DNA of 64,000 bases from Blastocystis sp. Blastoise (taxonomy: Eukaryota; Sar; Bigyra; Opalinata; Blastocystidae), in contig JBBPEB010000005.1 of NCBI GenBank assembly GCA_039096225.1, positions 276,501-340,500 on the forward strand, read 5' to 3'. Of this stretch, positions 51,220 through 63,802 are shown in pieces. Both the position numbers and the translations under genes were made by a program. Under the pieces are notes generated by a model. That model saw only the letters and a program-made list of their open reading frames with translations, had not been told where the DNA came from and searched no databases. Each line of letters opens with the position of its first letter. The first letter of the stretch is position 1.

Positions 51220-52129
51220 CTCAATCAATTCTATATAAAATAAGCATTTCATATATATTTAAATATTATCTACAATGTAAAGAAGAAGAATTTTGATTAA
51301 AATACAAGAAATAATTCAATTCATAAAAAGATACTTAATTTTAAAAAATATATTTTTTCCCTACAAAAATTGATTTTATTTATGAATAAATTAAAAAAAT
51401 AAGTTTAAAACTTGTTCTTTTTTGAGAGTATTTTATTTATTTTCTTCTTAGTATAAAGTAATTATGTTGAAATATTATTAATTAGTTGATTTATATGATT
51501 TCTTTGATCATAATTAACTAATAATTCTTTTATAAATAATAGATCATGATGGATATAATTTATTTGATGTTTCCTATTCAAAATTTATAATGTTTTTAAA
51601 TTCTGATTTACTCAGTGAGTCATCGGGGTGTGAATCATACTCTCAATTTCTTTTCAAAAATACAAATTTTCATTTATTAGTTACAGAATGTCTTTATTGA
51701 TTGCAAAATATTATCAAATTATTCTTCTTATATTAATAGATTATTCTATTTATTTCAAATTCTATTATTAAGTGGAAAATTATGATTATCTAATTTAAAT
51801 GAAACACTGCTGTTATTAGAAGATATATATTTTATATCTTTTATTTATTTACTATATCTCTATGTGTATACATTATCAATAAAATGAGAAAAGTCCTATT
51901 AACTGAATATGACACAATTAATAATTTTTTTTCATAAAAGTAAGTATTATTTATATGTATCACAATTTACCTGTAATCAATTCTTTAATTATTATTTGAA
52001 AAGTTGATAATTATTAAGTGTTCAATTTTGGAACAATAAAAAATTCATTATTCTTGTTTTTTTTACTAATAATAGTAACAAATAATATATGTATATAGTA
52101 ATTCTTCATATTTTTATCAATCATTATGT
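51220..52129. other. AT-rich intergenic region
   Basis: Upstream region of the GTPase gene. No coding frame of note. Confidence 0.5.
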
Positions 52130-52800
52130 TTATAGGTATTATATATAAAACTACTTTTACTTCTACAAAAGATTATAGTTATAGAAAATTACTCAGTTCA
52201 TTAGCAACAAACTTTCTATAAGCACTCAAGAAGATATGGTTGTTGAAGTATATTCAACTGTTTGCATTTCAGATACTGATAATAATAATGATATGTAATT
52301 AAAACAACAAATAATCATACATCATATAATAATAATAAATAGATGAAGATATTGATAGCGTACATAATAAAAGAGTAATGAATACTTATGTTGATCCAGA
52401 ATCTATAGAAATATATAACTCATTCTTCTCTTCATTCTCAAATAATTTCAATCTTTATTTTTTTCATGTATATTATATAAATTTCATTTATTTAAAAAAT
52501 ATTATTATAATAATATTCCTATAGCACTTTTCTTTAAGATTATTTATTTATAATAGAAGAATGTAATATGGTCTCCTTATGACAAATTTAGAAAATATAA
52601 CTATATCTTTTAGCATATATACTATTATTTATAATTAGCAACAACTAAATAATGTATATAGATGAAGGTAGGGACTATCTTATTCTTAATAAGATAATAT
52701 TTAAAATAATTAAAATATCAAATAGATATAATCTTCAACGATTAATATCATTTAAGTTTAGAATGTATATATAAGCAAAGAAGATCTTGATTTACTTTTA
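52130..52800 (+). pseudogene. Possible gene remnant
   Basis: Short plus-strand segments separated by stops read like coding sequence: KTTFTSTKDYSYRKLLSSLA, EDMVVEVYSTVCISDTD, DEDIDSVHNKRVMNTYVDPE, SIEIYNSFFSSFSNNF and DEGRDYLILNKIIFK. Spacing and intron-like TAATAATAAATAG joins suggest a decayed multi-exon gene, perhaps related to the BTB-like gene at 44.3-48.3 kb. No intact model could be built, and chance frames in AT-rich DNA are not excluded. Confidence 0.3.
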
Positions 52801-52908
52801 AAAAACTTGATTTTTAATTTTAAAACAACGTGTTATATGTAAATAAATATTTAAAAAATAATTCTTAAAAATGAATCTATATATGTAATGTGATATTTTA
52901 ACAATTTA

Positions 52909-53201
52909 TTAGTTTTCTACCGGAGAAGGTAAATCTAAATAATTCCATTCATATTTATTTTCCAATAAATAATGTTCCAAATAAGGATACCAATCATCAA
53001 ATGAAACCATTCCTTCAGGCTCACTATATATATATATATATTTATTTATTTATTTATATATTTTTTTATTTATTTGTTTATTTATTAACTACTATTTTTA
53101 ATTATTTATTCATTGATATAATAATAAATATATACGTAAATTCAATATTACTATTAGATAATTCCAAATAGCAATATGCAAAAGCAGAGAAACAAATTGG
53201 C

Positions 53202-53232
<31 letters not shown>

Positions 53233-54122
53233 AAAAAAAAAAAATGAATAACTTCAAAAATATATATACATTTGATTTGATAGATAATCGGCCTAGAATA
53301 CCTAAAATAGAATGTAATGTACTATATATGGCCTAGAAACAAATGAATATAATAATAATATATATATAATATATATACATAATATTCTTCTTTTATAACT
53401 AGAAGATCCATATTATGTTTTACAAAATTATTTTCTATATATAAGAATATATAGCAATATTTAATATAAAAAGAGTATAATATATACTAAGTTGTTTAAT
53501 ATGAGTATGTTTCATAAAATGAGCATAAGCCAAAGAACGTAATATTCTTTTATTAAGTTTTGTATCATAACGACAATATAAACTATGTTTATTAATTATA
53601 AATAAACAATATTAAATACGCAATAGTAAGTGGTATTAAAACCGGAAAATTCCCACGAATATCTATGTTTTCATATATATTTGTTAAACCATAAATGCTG
53701 CATAAATTGCTCAGTATTTCTTTATCATTATTATTATTTATAAAATCTAGAAGGATATCAAGAGATTTGAAGAAACTATAAGAATCATTGAATAATCATA
53801 TGTAAAAGAAGATTTAATAATATTAAAAATTTTATTTATATGAAATAGATCATGAAAAACTGAGAGTTATAATAATTAAGAATATATAAAGTACTCCATG
53901 TGACTCCCACGTGCAGGAACATCATAGATATCTGACATATAACGATAACAGAAAAATGGTCTTGTTTCTCCATAATACTTATCTTTTGGAAGACGTTGAA
54001 GATCAAGACAAAAATGAGACATTTTCTCTATAAATATAGTGTAAGAAATAATATACCATATAATGATACAACATTTATACTTAAAATATATTAAAAATTG
54101 TTTAAATAAATAAAATATATTG

Positions 54123-54164
<42 letters not shown>

Positions 54165-54317
54165 TGACTCAGAAAAAGAATATATATAGATATACCAATA
54201 GAATCTACAGTAGGAAGTCTGGGATTAATAACACTTTGAATATTTAATAAAAACGGAAATGAGAAATTGTTAGTCATAGTAACATAACCCATAATTATGT
54301 TTGCTGTTTCTAAAGAA

Positions 54318-54359
<42 letters not shown>

Positions 54360-56017
54360 CATAAGAACCTAATTATAAAGAATAATGATATATAATATTA
54401 ATAATAATAGTATCTACTATTCTTCCAAAAAAAAAATGTTTTTGTTATTATAGTAATGTAAATAAATGAGAATAATGAAATATACCTTCATTAGACATAT
54501 AAGATTCCATTTTTTCTTTGAATTCGTCTTTCGTTAAAGTCTGTGAATCGTTAGATATATACATATCATAAGGATATTCATAAGTACTGCTAGCATCAAA
54601 TATATACATATTATTCTTTACCTAAAAAGAAAATGTTAGGCTCAAATAGTGAATAATTACGATAGATAATATAAAAAATAAAAGAATGAAAAAAATGAAA
54701 TAAAAAAAAAACATAATTTGAATTAACTGATTTTGAAAAATAATAAACTTACACAAAGGGTTAAATATTCTTATAATATCATTATTAATATTATTATATA
54801 TATATACAGTTTGAATCCTTCTATTTAGCTCTTCTTCATCAATTCGATTATATATACTTTTCATGATCTTATATAGATCACTGTTATTATTGTTAATGAT
54901 TTCTACTAATTGTATTATATATATGCCTTCTATATTATTATATTAGAAAAGTAGCGATTGTTTTAAAAAATTATATATTTTAAGATATGAAATATATAAT
55001 ATAAAATATAAAAAACAATAAAAACAATAAAAACAAAAAATAGTTAAGAAAACAAGTACAATAAAACAATAAAATATATATACTACGATTCCAAGAATAT
55101 GTAATAGCATCACATCCATCTAAAATACCAAATAGGGAAAAGTCTTGAATACGAAGATTTAAGCATTTTGATATTATTTCTGGTGAATAAACATATCGAT
55201 CAACAAAAAATGCATCTATAAATACATATATATATAATACATATATATATTAAAACTAATAATAAAAATAAAAAATACCTGAAATAATCCCTAAATTATG
55301 TAATGCTTCTAAGTCATTATATATTATTAATCCTTTAATGTCAAATAACATAAAGTCACAGTCATTACTTAATACATAGCAATCGTGGTCTTTTGCATAG
55401 CGGGCAGTTCCTCTATTATATTTATTATTCTTAATAAAACATACATATCATGATGAAATAAAATAAATAAATAAACTTTAAAATAAATACAGGTCTCCTT
55501 CTCCAGTCGATGCCATGACTTCACAATTGATATTATTTTCTTGTATATACTCTTTTAAACAATCAGCAAAAACATATTTTGCAGAGGGAGACATTACTAA
55601 ATTCATTATTGGCACATTATTATATATAAACTTACCACTAAATACATCACCTTCTTTGATTTCTTCATAGCCTTCTATTGATTTATTAATTTTCGTCTTT
55701 CTTCTACGTAATATAGTTTTCATTCGTGGATCTTTAGCTGTACCATCAAAAACAAAGCAAACAGGATTCATTTTATACATCTTAAACTTCATGAAAAGTA
55801 GTTCAATAATATTATGAATAAGATAAGAGCAAAGATCATATTGAACGGGTAATCTACGTAAGAGATTATTGCTGATATTACCTGCATCGATTACTATATC
55901 TATTTCTTCATCAGCATCACTATTTTGAAACTATTATAATTGACTAAAACAAATATACACTGCTGATGGAGATCTATTATTTTCTTTAATATACGTTAGC
56001 AAGTTAGGTACTCCCAT
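52909..56017 (-). CDS. Asteroid-family (XPG/FEN1-like fold) protein
   Basis: The gene starts MGVPNLLTYIKENNRSPSA (56017), the classic MGVxxL opening of the XPG N-terminal region. Next come DIVIDAGNISNNLL, NPVCFVFDGTAKDPRMKTIL with a basic RRRKTKINKS, ADCLKEYIQENNINCEVMAS, GEGDLGTARYAKDHDCYVLS, NDCDFMLFDIKGLIIYNDLE and DFSLFGILDGCDAITYSWNR. This order is that of Asteroid proteins, which keep the 5' nuclease fold but lack several acids of active flap endonucleases. Here GEGD replaces the GEAD acids only partly, and SNDCDF keeps two Asp. About a dozen further small exons end in WYPYLEHYLLENKYEWNYLD and PSPVEN, then stop at 52909. Nuclease activity is uncertain; the family call is good. Confidence 0.78.
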
Positions 56018-56594
56018 TATAATAAGAATTAGATTTATACAACGAAATATTTAGTATTTTGAGTCCAAAAAATACTTTTTTTATTCTTTTTTTATATTTT
56101 TTATAGATATAAAGCAAAATAAAAACTCCAAAAGTAACTGAGACGAATGAAGTTTTATTTGAGTTCATTGGCTCTTTTCATTTTGAGTTCCGTGTCGAGT
56201 ATTGTTTCATTTTTATAGGTATTAAAAATTTAAAAAATGAAAGAATTTAAATGATGTTTTCTCAATGTTATTCATTTGATAAGGAGTGGAAATATATATA
56301 TTTGTTGTTTCATTTATTGATCTAAAGATTTTAAACATATTCTAAGTATGTGTGTAATTCATTGTTGATATTTATTGTTTTATGTAACAAAGAGAAACAT
56401 ATATTCGTTTCAAATCCCTAATAAAAATGAATCGTATTCCATTTAAAATATTCCCACGGTTCTTATTTGTATTGAAGGGAAATAACCTTATTTATCAAGA
56501 ATAAATGAATAAATTCGTTCTTAATTCGTTATTTTATTAAAAAAAAATAAAATGTGTTATTGATCATTATTTTTTAATAGATTTAAATTGAATA
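56018..56594. promoter_or_regulatory. Divergent intergenic promoter region
   Basis: 577 bp between the Asteroid gene (-) and the DUF1648 gene (+). It contains one TTCCCACGGTTC word at 56451-56462. No other element is assigned. Confidence 0.4.
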
Positions 56595-57544
56595 ATGACT
56601 GACTGCAGAGTATCTTCAGAACTGCGTATTTCTACATTCAAAAATACATGTTGGGCTTTAGCATTGCTTTTATTGACACTTGGAGCTGATATTTGGATAG
56701 TTCTTGCTAATGAGGATAGATTACCTCAAACAGTAGCAATCCATTGGAATATTCATGGAATTATTGACAACTATGCTTCAAGAAATGGACTTATCATCAT
56801 GTCTGCTGGTTTTCCAATCTTTTTCACAATTATTGTTTTTATTATACAAGGCTTTATTTTATTATCAAATAAGCCTGCTATATCTCATCCTTATTGGACT
56901 TCTGACATTCATTATCCTCAATTATTACCCATAATGGTTGTTGTAAATTATTTATTAGGTATAATTATGAATGTTCTTTGGAATGTATTATTATTTCCTT
57001 TATGGAAATATAATATTGTTTGTTCAATTAATCCTGAGAATCCTCAACCTTGTGATTATGAAATTAATTATATATTAAATACATCCATTTTTATTGTTGG
57101 TATCCTTATTCCTATTATGATGTATACATGGTTTGTATATTCTGTACCTAAGTATATATATATATATATATTCTTCTATATTATTTTTATAGAAAACTAT
57201 TGTTAATTATATATATAATAAAATATATATAATATATTATATATGTTATAGAATAGATAGTACATATCAAAATAATAATGAAGAAGATCAATATTGGCAT
57301 TATGGATTCTATTATAATTCTACAGTATATATAATAAATAATAGTATTCTACATATATATTAGACTATTCGAATACATCAATAATTATAATAACATATAT
57401 ATATAGGATTCTAGAATATGTCTTCCTAAAAGATATGGAACAGGATGGACATTAAATATGGCGAAACCAACTGCTCAAATTATTTCAGGAATATTATTAT
57501 TTGTTATATTACTTTCTTGTACACTTCCATTTGTATTCATGTAA
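56595..57544 (+). CDS. DUF1648/DUF5808-type membrane protein of bacterial ancestry
   Basis: Three exons (56595-57151, 57252-57324, 57407-57544) give 255 residues in phase. About five membrane segments are visible (residues about 18-38, 72-95, 113-140, 158-185, 234-255). Between the first two lies DUF1648: RLPQTVAIHWNIHGIIDNYA. Near the C-terminus EEDQYWHYGFYYNS, then SRICLPKRYGTGWTLNMAKP, match the soluble module usually paired with DUF1648 in Firmicutes membrane proteins of the SdpI/YhfC neighbourhood. The family is mostly bacterial, so transfer into this eukaryote with later intron gain is likely. Substrate and role are unknown; bacterial relatives are linked to regulator sequestration or envelope stress. 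Confidence 0.78.
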
Positions 57545-57790
57545 TAATATGGTATAACATATATATATATATTATTGCTTCTATTCACTATTTTGCATGA
57601 TTTTCTTTATTACAACTATGTTGATATTAATAGACTTTTAGTGGAATAAACAAACTATGTTAATTTTAAATAATTTATTTTTGTTACTAACAAAAAAACA
57701 TTACATAAATACAATAAAATATAATCATATTTTGAAAGAAGAACACTGAATAAAAATAATATAAAAATAAATAAAAATATTTAATTATCG

Positions 57791-57829
<39 letters not shown>

Positions 57830-58019
57830 CAGAAAACATAATGACAAATATAAAAAAATAATAATGAAACATCTTAAAAATTTAATATATAATAGATATA
57901 TAAGAAATGTATAATGATAATATAATGTCATTACGGTATATAGAACAGAAATTAATTTTTTAATTCAAAAAGATAATAATAATAATAATAATTCAAATAT
58001 TAGAAAAAAATAATAAATA
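57545..58019. other. Convergent intergenic region
   Basis: Shared 3' region of the DUF1648 gene (+) and the glycosyltransferase-like gene (-). AT-rich with one long TA run at 57797-57826. Nothing else recognised. Confidence 0.55.
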
Positions 58020-59585
58020 TTAATAATAATATTTCGTTTTAATATAATTGATTCTTTGTTCTAAGGCACGCTGATTACAAAGAGAACGATTATGATCAAT
58101 ATGAATTCGAATCCAAGGTGTATATGTATATATACATGCATTTTGTATTCTATAATGATGTATTAACCAAGTTAAACTAGCTTGATCTTGACGATGATTA
58201 TAAAAATTACTTCCTTCTGGAGAATGACAATTTATATCAAAAGAACACTCTCTCCATAATGGAGCTATATAATTCCTTATAATAGTATTATTCCAATTTA
58301 ATCCTGTTACCCCACTACTACAAGGAGGTTGTCTATATATATATTCAGTATCATTAAAATGAAACCATTCTATAGTTTTATTATGTGTATATTGTTTTAT
58401 ACTACCTCCTGATCTTAAACTAACAAATCCATATTTATTTAAATATACTGTTTTCTTGAAAAATGATTCTATTATTTCATCTCCTGAATCTAGCCACCAT
58501 CCTTTTCCTTCTGTTTCTTCTAATATATCTACTTGTATAATAGCTTTTGCTGCCATAATTTCAACACGTTGACCTTTTTTCATCCAATTATTCATCGATT
58601 TCCAATCAACTTTACGATAAAATGAAGGTAAATTAATATTATAAGATTTTCGAATAGTATCAATAAATAAAAATATATTCATTAAATGATGCACTTCATC
58701 TATAGTTAATCCAAAATCAATAAATATTATAGGAATATCTAAACGTTGTTCAATAATAGAATATATTAAATTAATATTTGGTTGAAAATGATTACTTGAA
58801 GAACCAGTTACTATATATATATCTTCTTTACCAAATGTATATTTAGGTAATTTTGTAGTCAATACGCATGAAGGAAATAGTTTTGGAGGAAATTCAACAT
58901 ATTCTATATATATATATTGTTTATAAATAATAATAAGTGGAATAATAAGATTCGTAAAGATATTATTATTAATAAATATAGTATATAATTAATATAATAA
59001 ATAATATAATAATATAATAAATAATATAATAAGTAATATAATAAATAATATAATAAATATATAATAAAAAATATAATAAACATTTCTGTATACTCATTTT
59101 TTCATTATGATCTCCTGCAAAAGGTAATTGTGTATAATCAACAGGTATTCTAGCTAATAAACAACCATCACAAAAAGTATATTCATGTTTTGTGTTATTT
59201 TTTCGAATAAAGATAGGTTCAATTTCACTTATTCCTTTGAATTCTGAAAATAAATTCTTTGGTTGATAAACATGAAAATCTATATATATATTTCATCTTA
59301 TGAAATTGAATCATACTCTTATATAACAACATAGACTTTAGATCAATTATTCCAATATTAAATCCAGTTTTCTTTATATTGTTTATCTGTGTAACCCATT
59401 GATTCTCAAAAACTAAAAGAAATAAAATATATAGAATTATAGAATTATAATTTATATACCTTCAATCATATATCCAGAAGTCGTTCTCAGAAACTAAATC
59501 ATGTAAAAATAGCAAATGAAAACAATAAATATACTTTTATTCCATTCTGGCTATTCCAGTCATCATTAGAAATATCTATAATCAT
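58020..59585 (-). CDS. Putative glycosyltransferase (GT-A-like)
   Basis: Small 5' exons starting MIIDISNDDWNSQNGIK (59585) lead to NLFSEFKGISEIEPIFIRKN and a long last exon. The last exon has the look of a nucleotide-sugar transferase: IYIVTGSSSNHFQPNINLIY, IPIIFIDFGLTIDEVHHLMN, IMAAKAIIQVDILEETEGKG, WWLDSGDEI, and a late HRQDQASLTWLIHHYRI. The VxDxGL-type phrase followed by WLDSGD resembles the sugar-nucleotide and metal sites of eukaryotic GT-A enzymes of the DUF1647-like kind. The N-terminus shows no clear signal anchor, so Golgi location is not proven, and upstream exons may be missing. A 41-base intron with GTATGA donor is needed to join the middle exons in phase. Confidence 0.55.
58975..59080 (-). 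repeat. AATAATATAATA tandem repeat
   Basis: About eight copies of a 12-base AT unit in an intron of the glycosyltransferase-like gene. Confidence 0.8.
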
Positions 59586-61385
59586 TAAATAGAGATATTA
59601 TAAATAAGATTGAAATAAATTATACAAATAATATTTGGGAAAAAAATAAAGAAGAACGCCAATACAAAGAAAAAATAGAGTAGGCTTCGTTTCAGGGAAT
59701 ACATCATACCTAGAATATATAGGTTTCTAGTTATAGCTACTAAAAGTCAACTTTAAGAGTGAATCACAAATGGAAAAATAATAAAAATCTGTTTTATGAA
59801 AATGAGAATCAGTTCAGTGAAAAAAAATATAAATTCTTGGGATTTTAATGAGAATCGTTTTTTTTATATAGAATCTAAATAGGTTGAGTGTGCTGCGAAA
59901 AATAAAAGCTTAAAACCTTCTTCAATATCTTAGTGTCTATATAATGTCGTATGTTTATTATATCTTAGAATCATCCTGCACGAGTCGTTCAATTTACTCC
60001 CAAATTCCTAAAAGACTGATTGTTTATTGATTCTCATATACGTGAGTGAATTTTCAAGTATATTTCGTTATATTAAATTGTAAGATTTTAAAAAAATATA
60101 TAAAAAATTCATGTATAATTCTATATAACTTATTAATTACGTTACTTTTATTATATGGAATAAAGAGCAAAAAGGAATAAATAGATTTATATGGTTCTCC
60201 ATCTGATTTGGTCATTTTTTATGAGAATACTGTAGATATTTGTTTAAGAAGTGATTTTCTATTATGATCTTGTTGCTACAGAGATGTTATAAATCTGGAA
60301 AATCAATATAGTCATAGATAATTGAATATGACATATTTCCTATATATAAGCTTTAATTCATAAAAAATATTTATATTAAGAGTTTAATCTATATATATTT
60401 AACATGTATTGAAGAAATATATAAAAGATACTTGTAAGAATTATTTTTTCATTATAATTAAGTATTAATAATTAATGTAAATATAAACTAGACTATTTTT
60501 TAACTATGAAAGAAAACTTAAATAGAAATACATATATATGTCATATAATAATTAGATGTATATATACATTAATGTTTATTAAGAATATAATAATGTAATA
60601 AATATATATATTTTAATAGATTTTTCCTTATATGTATTTGTTATAGCTCTTGCTATTTAAAGTCAAAAATAATGTTAGTTTTTTAGTCACACTTAGTAAT
60701 AATACAATTAATCAAAATAACGAAATAATATGATTATTATTTTATTTAAAAATTTTTATAGCTTTAAATAATAAATTATAAAGGAAACATTAACATTATT
60801 GATACAATGTGTGTTTTAAATACTTTATATATTTTAAAAAAGAAATTTTAAAAAACTTATATGAAAAATTTAATTAAAAAATATGACTTATTGTTCTATT
60901 CAATAATATATAGATGACGACAACAATTCACACAATACATATAAAAACATTTTTTTAAGATTTATTTTGTAATAACTAAAATGTTTTTTCTTAAGTATAT
61001 CATTACACAATCACATATTTTATCTCTTAATCATGATAAATAGTATTTATTAAATATAATAGTAAACTGATATGCATAGATTTGTTATATATATATGTTC
61101 AATAATATCAATTATTTTATGAATACTATATTTCTTTGTTATAAGATAATATATTTAGATTTAAAAAACAAAACGTAAGATATATATATATTATATATAT
61201 GATTAGAATGAGTAACGAATATAAAAAGATGATATATTTATAAAAAATAATAGAAAGAATATAATAATAATAAGCAAAAGTAGTTTATATATAATAATTA
61301 TATAAACTAATTAAGCTTGATATAAATAGAGAATAAATTATTAAAAAATGTTAGTGAATACATATATATATATATATATATATAT
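59586..61385. other. Long AT-rich intergenic region
   Basis: About 1.8 kb. The left end (59640-60060) is less AT-rich and may hold 5' UTR or promoter of the glycosyltransferase-like gene; a possible upstream exon was sought and not found. The rest shows no gene, no tRNA-like fold and no long repeat. Confidence 0.5.
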
Positions 61386-63428
61386 TTAATCGTCATTATT
61401 GACACTATGGCTATCAGAATCATAGTTAGTGGTGTAATCATTATAAACATAGTCACTATTACTTCTTTGTACATAACGTGGACGTAATCCATAATGAATT
61501 CTATTCTCATCAGCCTTCTTAACCAAGACTTCCATTTTTTTTTCAACTATATATATATATAACAATAATGTAGAGTATCTAATAAAGTGAGTATAAATTT
61601 AGTATTTGATAACTACAAGAAATTCGACAATAATATTTATATTTAATAAATAAACAATGAAATGAAGAAATCGATTTAAATTGTATAAGAAATGATATAA
61701 TATGTATATTATATATATTATATATATTATATATATTATATATATTATATATTACCTGAACTTGTAAATGTTTTTCGTTTTGTATAAAAGAAAATGAGAA
61801 GACCTATCCAAGGGGCTTCAATTAAAAGACATATTACATCTATAAAATATTTTCCAACATCAACATAAAGTGTGTATATATGATATATTATCATAAGAAA
61901 CATGAGAATTATAGGGTATATTATTAAAGAAAATAAATATTAGTAAAACTATAATAGCATATTAAAATCATAGAAAATCATAGTTTTCTATTAAAAAAAT
62001 ATATATTAAATAATAAACAGAATTAAAAATAAAAAGTCTTTTATAATAATATACTTTACAGATAAAAAATGAAGAGATATATATATAAGGATATAATAAT
62101 TAGTGCTTTAATAAGTGGTTTGCAAACAAAAATGGAAACTAATATAGGTACTAATAATAAAAATAAAACATTTGATTGATCAGCCACTATTGATGATACG
62201 ATTATCAAAATCTATATTTATATAAAATTAGTATATATATATTGAATATTATAAGAATTATTATTTATTTATTATTATATTATATTTATTATTATATTAT
62301 ATTTATTATTATATTATATTTATTATTGTATTATATTTATTATTATATAATATTTATTTATTATATAATATATATTGTATTATATTTATTATTATATTAT
62401 ATTTATTATTATATTATATTTATTATTATATATATTTATTATTATATTATATTTATTATTATATATATTTATTAATATATTATATATATTATTATATATA
62501 TTTATTATTATATTATATTTATTATTGACATATCTATAATTAAGAATATATATACACCATCTAAAACTGGAAGTGTTATTAAAACTTCAAATAATTTAAA
62601 TAATTTAATATTTTTTCGATATATATCATTATCTTCTTTTGAAAATCCTGCAGTTTCAAACTAAATAATATTTAAATATTTATTATAAAAACTAATATAT
62701 ATATACATCAATATCCTCCCTATATATAAAAAAAGATAATATATATTAATAAAATAATATATATTAATAAAATAATATATATACCAATCATCTTCAGGTT
62801 CAGGAAGTTGTTTTCTCGTATCTTGTGTCATTTGTTCACAATAAACATTTGACGGCATATTATTTGAAGGTACATTATTTGAAGGTATATTATTTGAAGG
62901 TATATTATTTGATATATATGGATTATTTGGATAGGGTTGGTTTATATAATTATTAGGAATACCAACAGGAATAGACGATGGAGGTATTTGTGTAGCACCC
63001 ATAGGTATTGAAACCGAATTTCCAGGAATATTTGATGGAATTACATTTGTATTTACTGGATATGAAATAGGAATAGCAGAAGGAATATATAAATTATTAT
63101 TTTGATTAATATTATTCGATTGATTTGGAATAATAGAATTAGGAATGATTATATCTTTATTATATTGATTTGATATTGGATTCGATGGAAATGAAGGATC
63201 ATAACTCGAAATATTTGAATTATTTCTATAAGATGAATAATAAAAGATATAATAGAATATTATAATGTTTATATAAATTTTTAATAAATAGATTTCGATA
63301 GATTTAAACTAAGAATATTATATAGAAAAAGATTAGAATAAAAAAGTGAATTATAGAATAAGAAACGTATTCTAAATATAAGTATATAACACATATATAT
63401 ACTGTTGATTGACTGGAAGTCCACTCAT
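61386..63428 (-). CDS. Pro/Asn-rich membrane protein of unknown function
   Basis: The first exon encodes MSGLPVNQ (63428). The next long exon is a Pro, Ser, Asn and Ile-rich region with SNNIPSNNVPSNN-type repeats, then EPEDDWEDIDFETAGFSKED. Hydrophobic segments follow: FKLFEVLITLPVLDGILIIV, SNVLFLLLVPILVSIFVCKP, then after an AT-AC intron MFLMIIYHIYTLYVDVG and LIEAPWIGLLIFFYTKRK. The end is a charged tail (KKADENRIHYGLRPRYVQRS, stop at 61386). About four membrane spans with a long disordered cytosolic N-terminus are predicted. No family is recognised. Confidence 0.65.
61916..62094 (-). other. AT-AC (U12-type) intron in membrane-protein gene
   Basis: Donor ATATCCTTATA directly follows two Ile codons. 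The 3' end is TTTTCTTTAATAATATAC with branch-like CTTTAAT ten bases from AC. The phase-0 join links two hydrophobic stretches (KPLIKALII to PIILMFLMII). GT-AG alternatives in this interval lead to stops. Confidence 0.75.
62255..62526 (-). repeat. ATTATATTATATTTATT tandem repeat
   Basis: A 17-18 base unit, roughly TATTATATTATATTTATT, is repeated about 14 times in an intron of the membrane-protein gene. Its translation as Ile/Tyr/Leu is not a real frame. Confidence 0.85.
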
Positions 63429-63653
63429 ATTGTTTTAATTCATATAAATATATAAATAAATATAAAAATTTGTAAATGTACTAAAAATGAAATCCTTCTT
63501 TACAAAAGACTAACACCGTTATAAATAATAAAAATTCAATTTTTTTATCCGTGAAAAAAATAAATTTGTAAGCATACTATTGATTATAATAATGGGGATT
63601 ATTTATGTTTCTCAAAAATGATATTTTATTTTACTGATACATAGATCTCAAAA

Positions 63654-63802
63654 GCCGCGATTATTCCTATGTCTACAGTGTAAACAAAAGAATAATCACG
63701 ATCTCGAATACGTATTCTTTCCATTACCATTACTTATTCCTGACTATACAGTATATTACTGTAATTATCTACGCTAATCAGGGCCTCATAGCCGACCTGC
63801 CA
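63654..63802. ncRNA. Hairpin-rich GC-enriched patch, candidate structured RNA
   Basis: Composition rises sharply here in an intergenic setting. Successive inverted repeats are CGCGATTATTC (63656-63666) with GAATAATCACG (63690-63700), one G:U-type pair on one strand; GAATACGTATTC (63706-63717); TACAGTA (63747-63753) with TACTGTA (63757-63763); and CAGG (63779-63782) with CCTG (63796-63799). Several phased stems in a short island suggest an RNA gene. No tRNA, 5S, SRP or spliceosomal RNA signature was recognised, and the strand is unknown. On the minus strand 63815-63734 could instead be a last exon (RRWQVGYEALISVDNYS). Confidence 0.35.

Noticed and set aside
59640-60060. tRNA-like T-arm GAGTCGTTCAATTTACTC
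   Set aside because: Stem and loop sizes are wrong and no acceptor or anticodon arm could be found.
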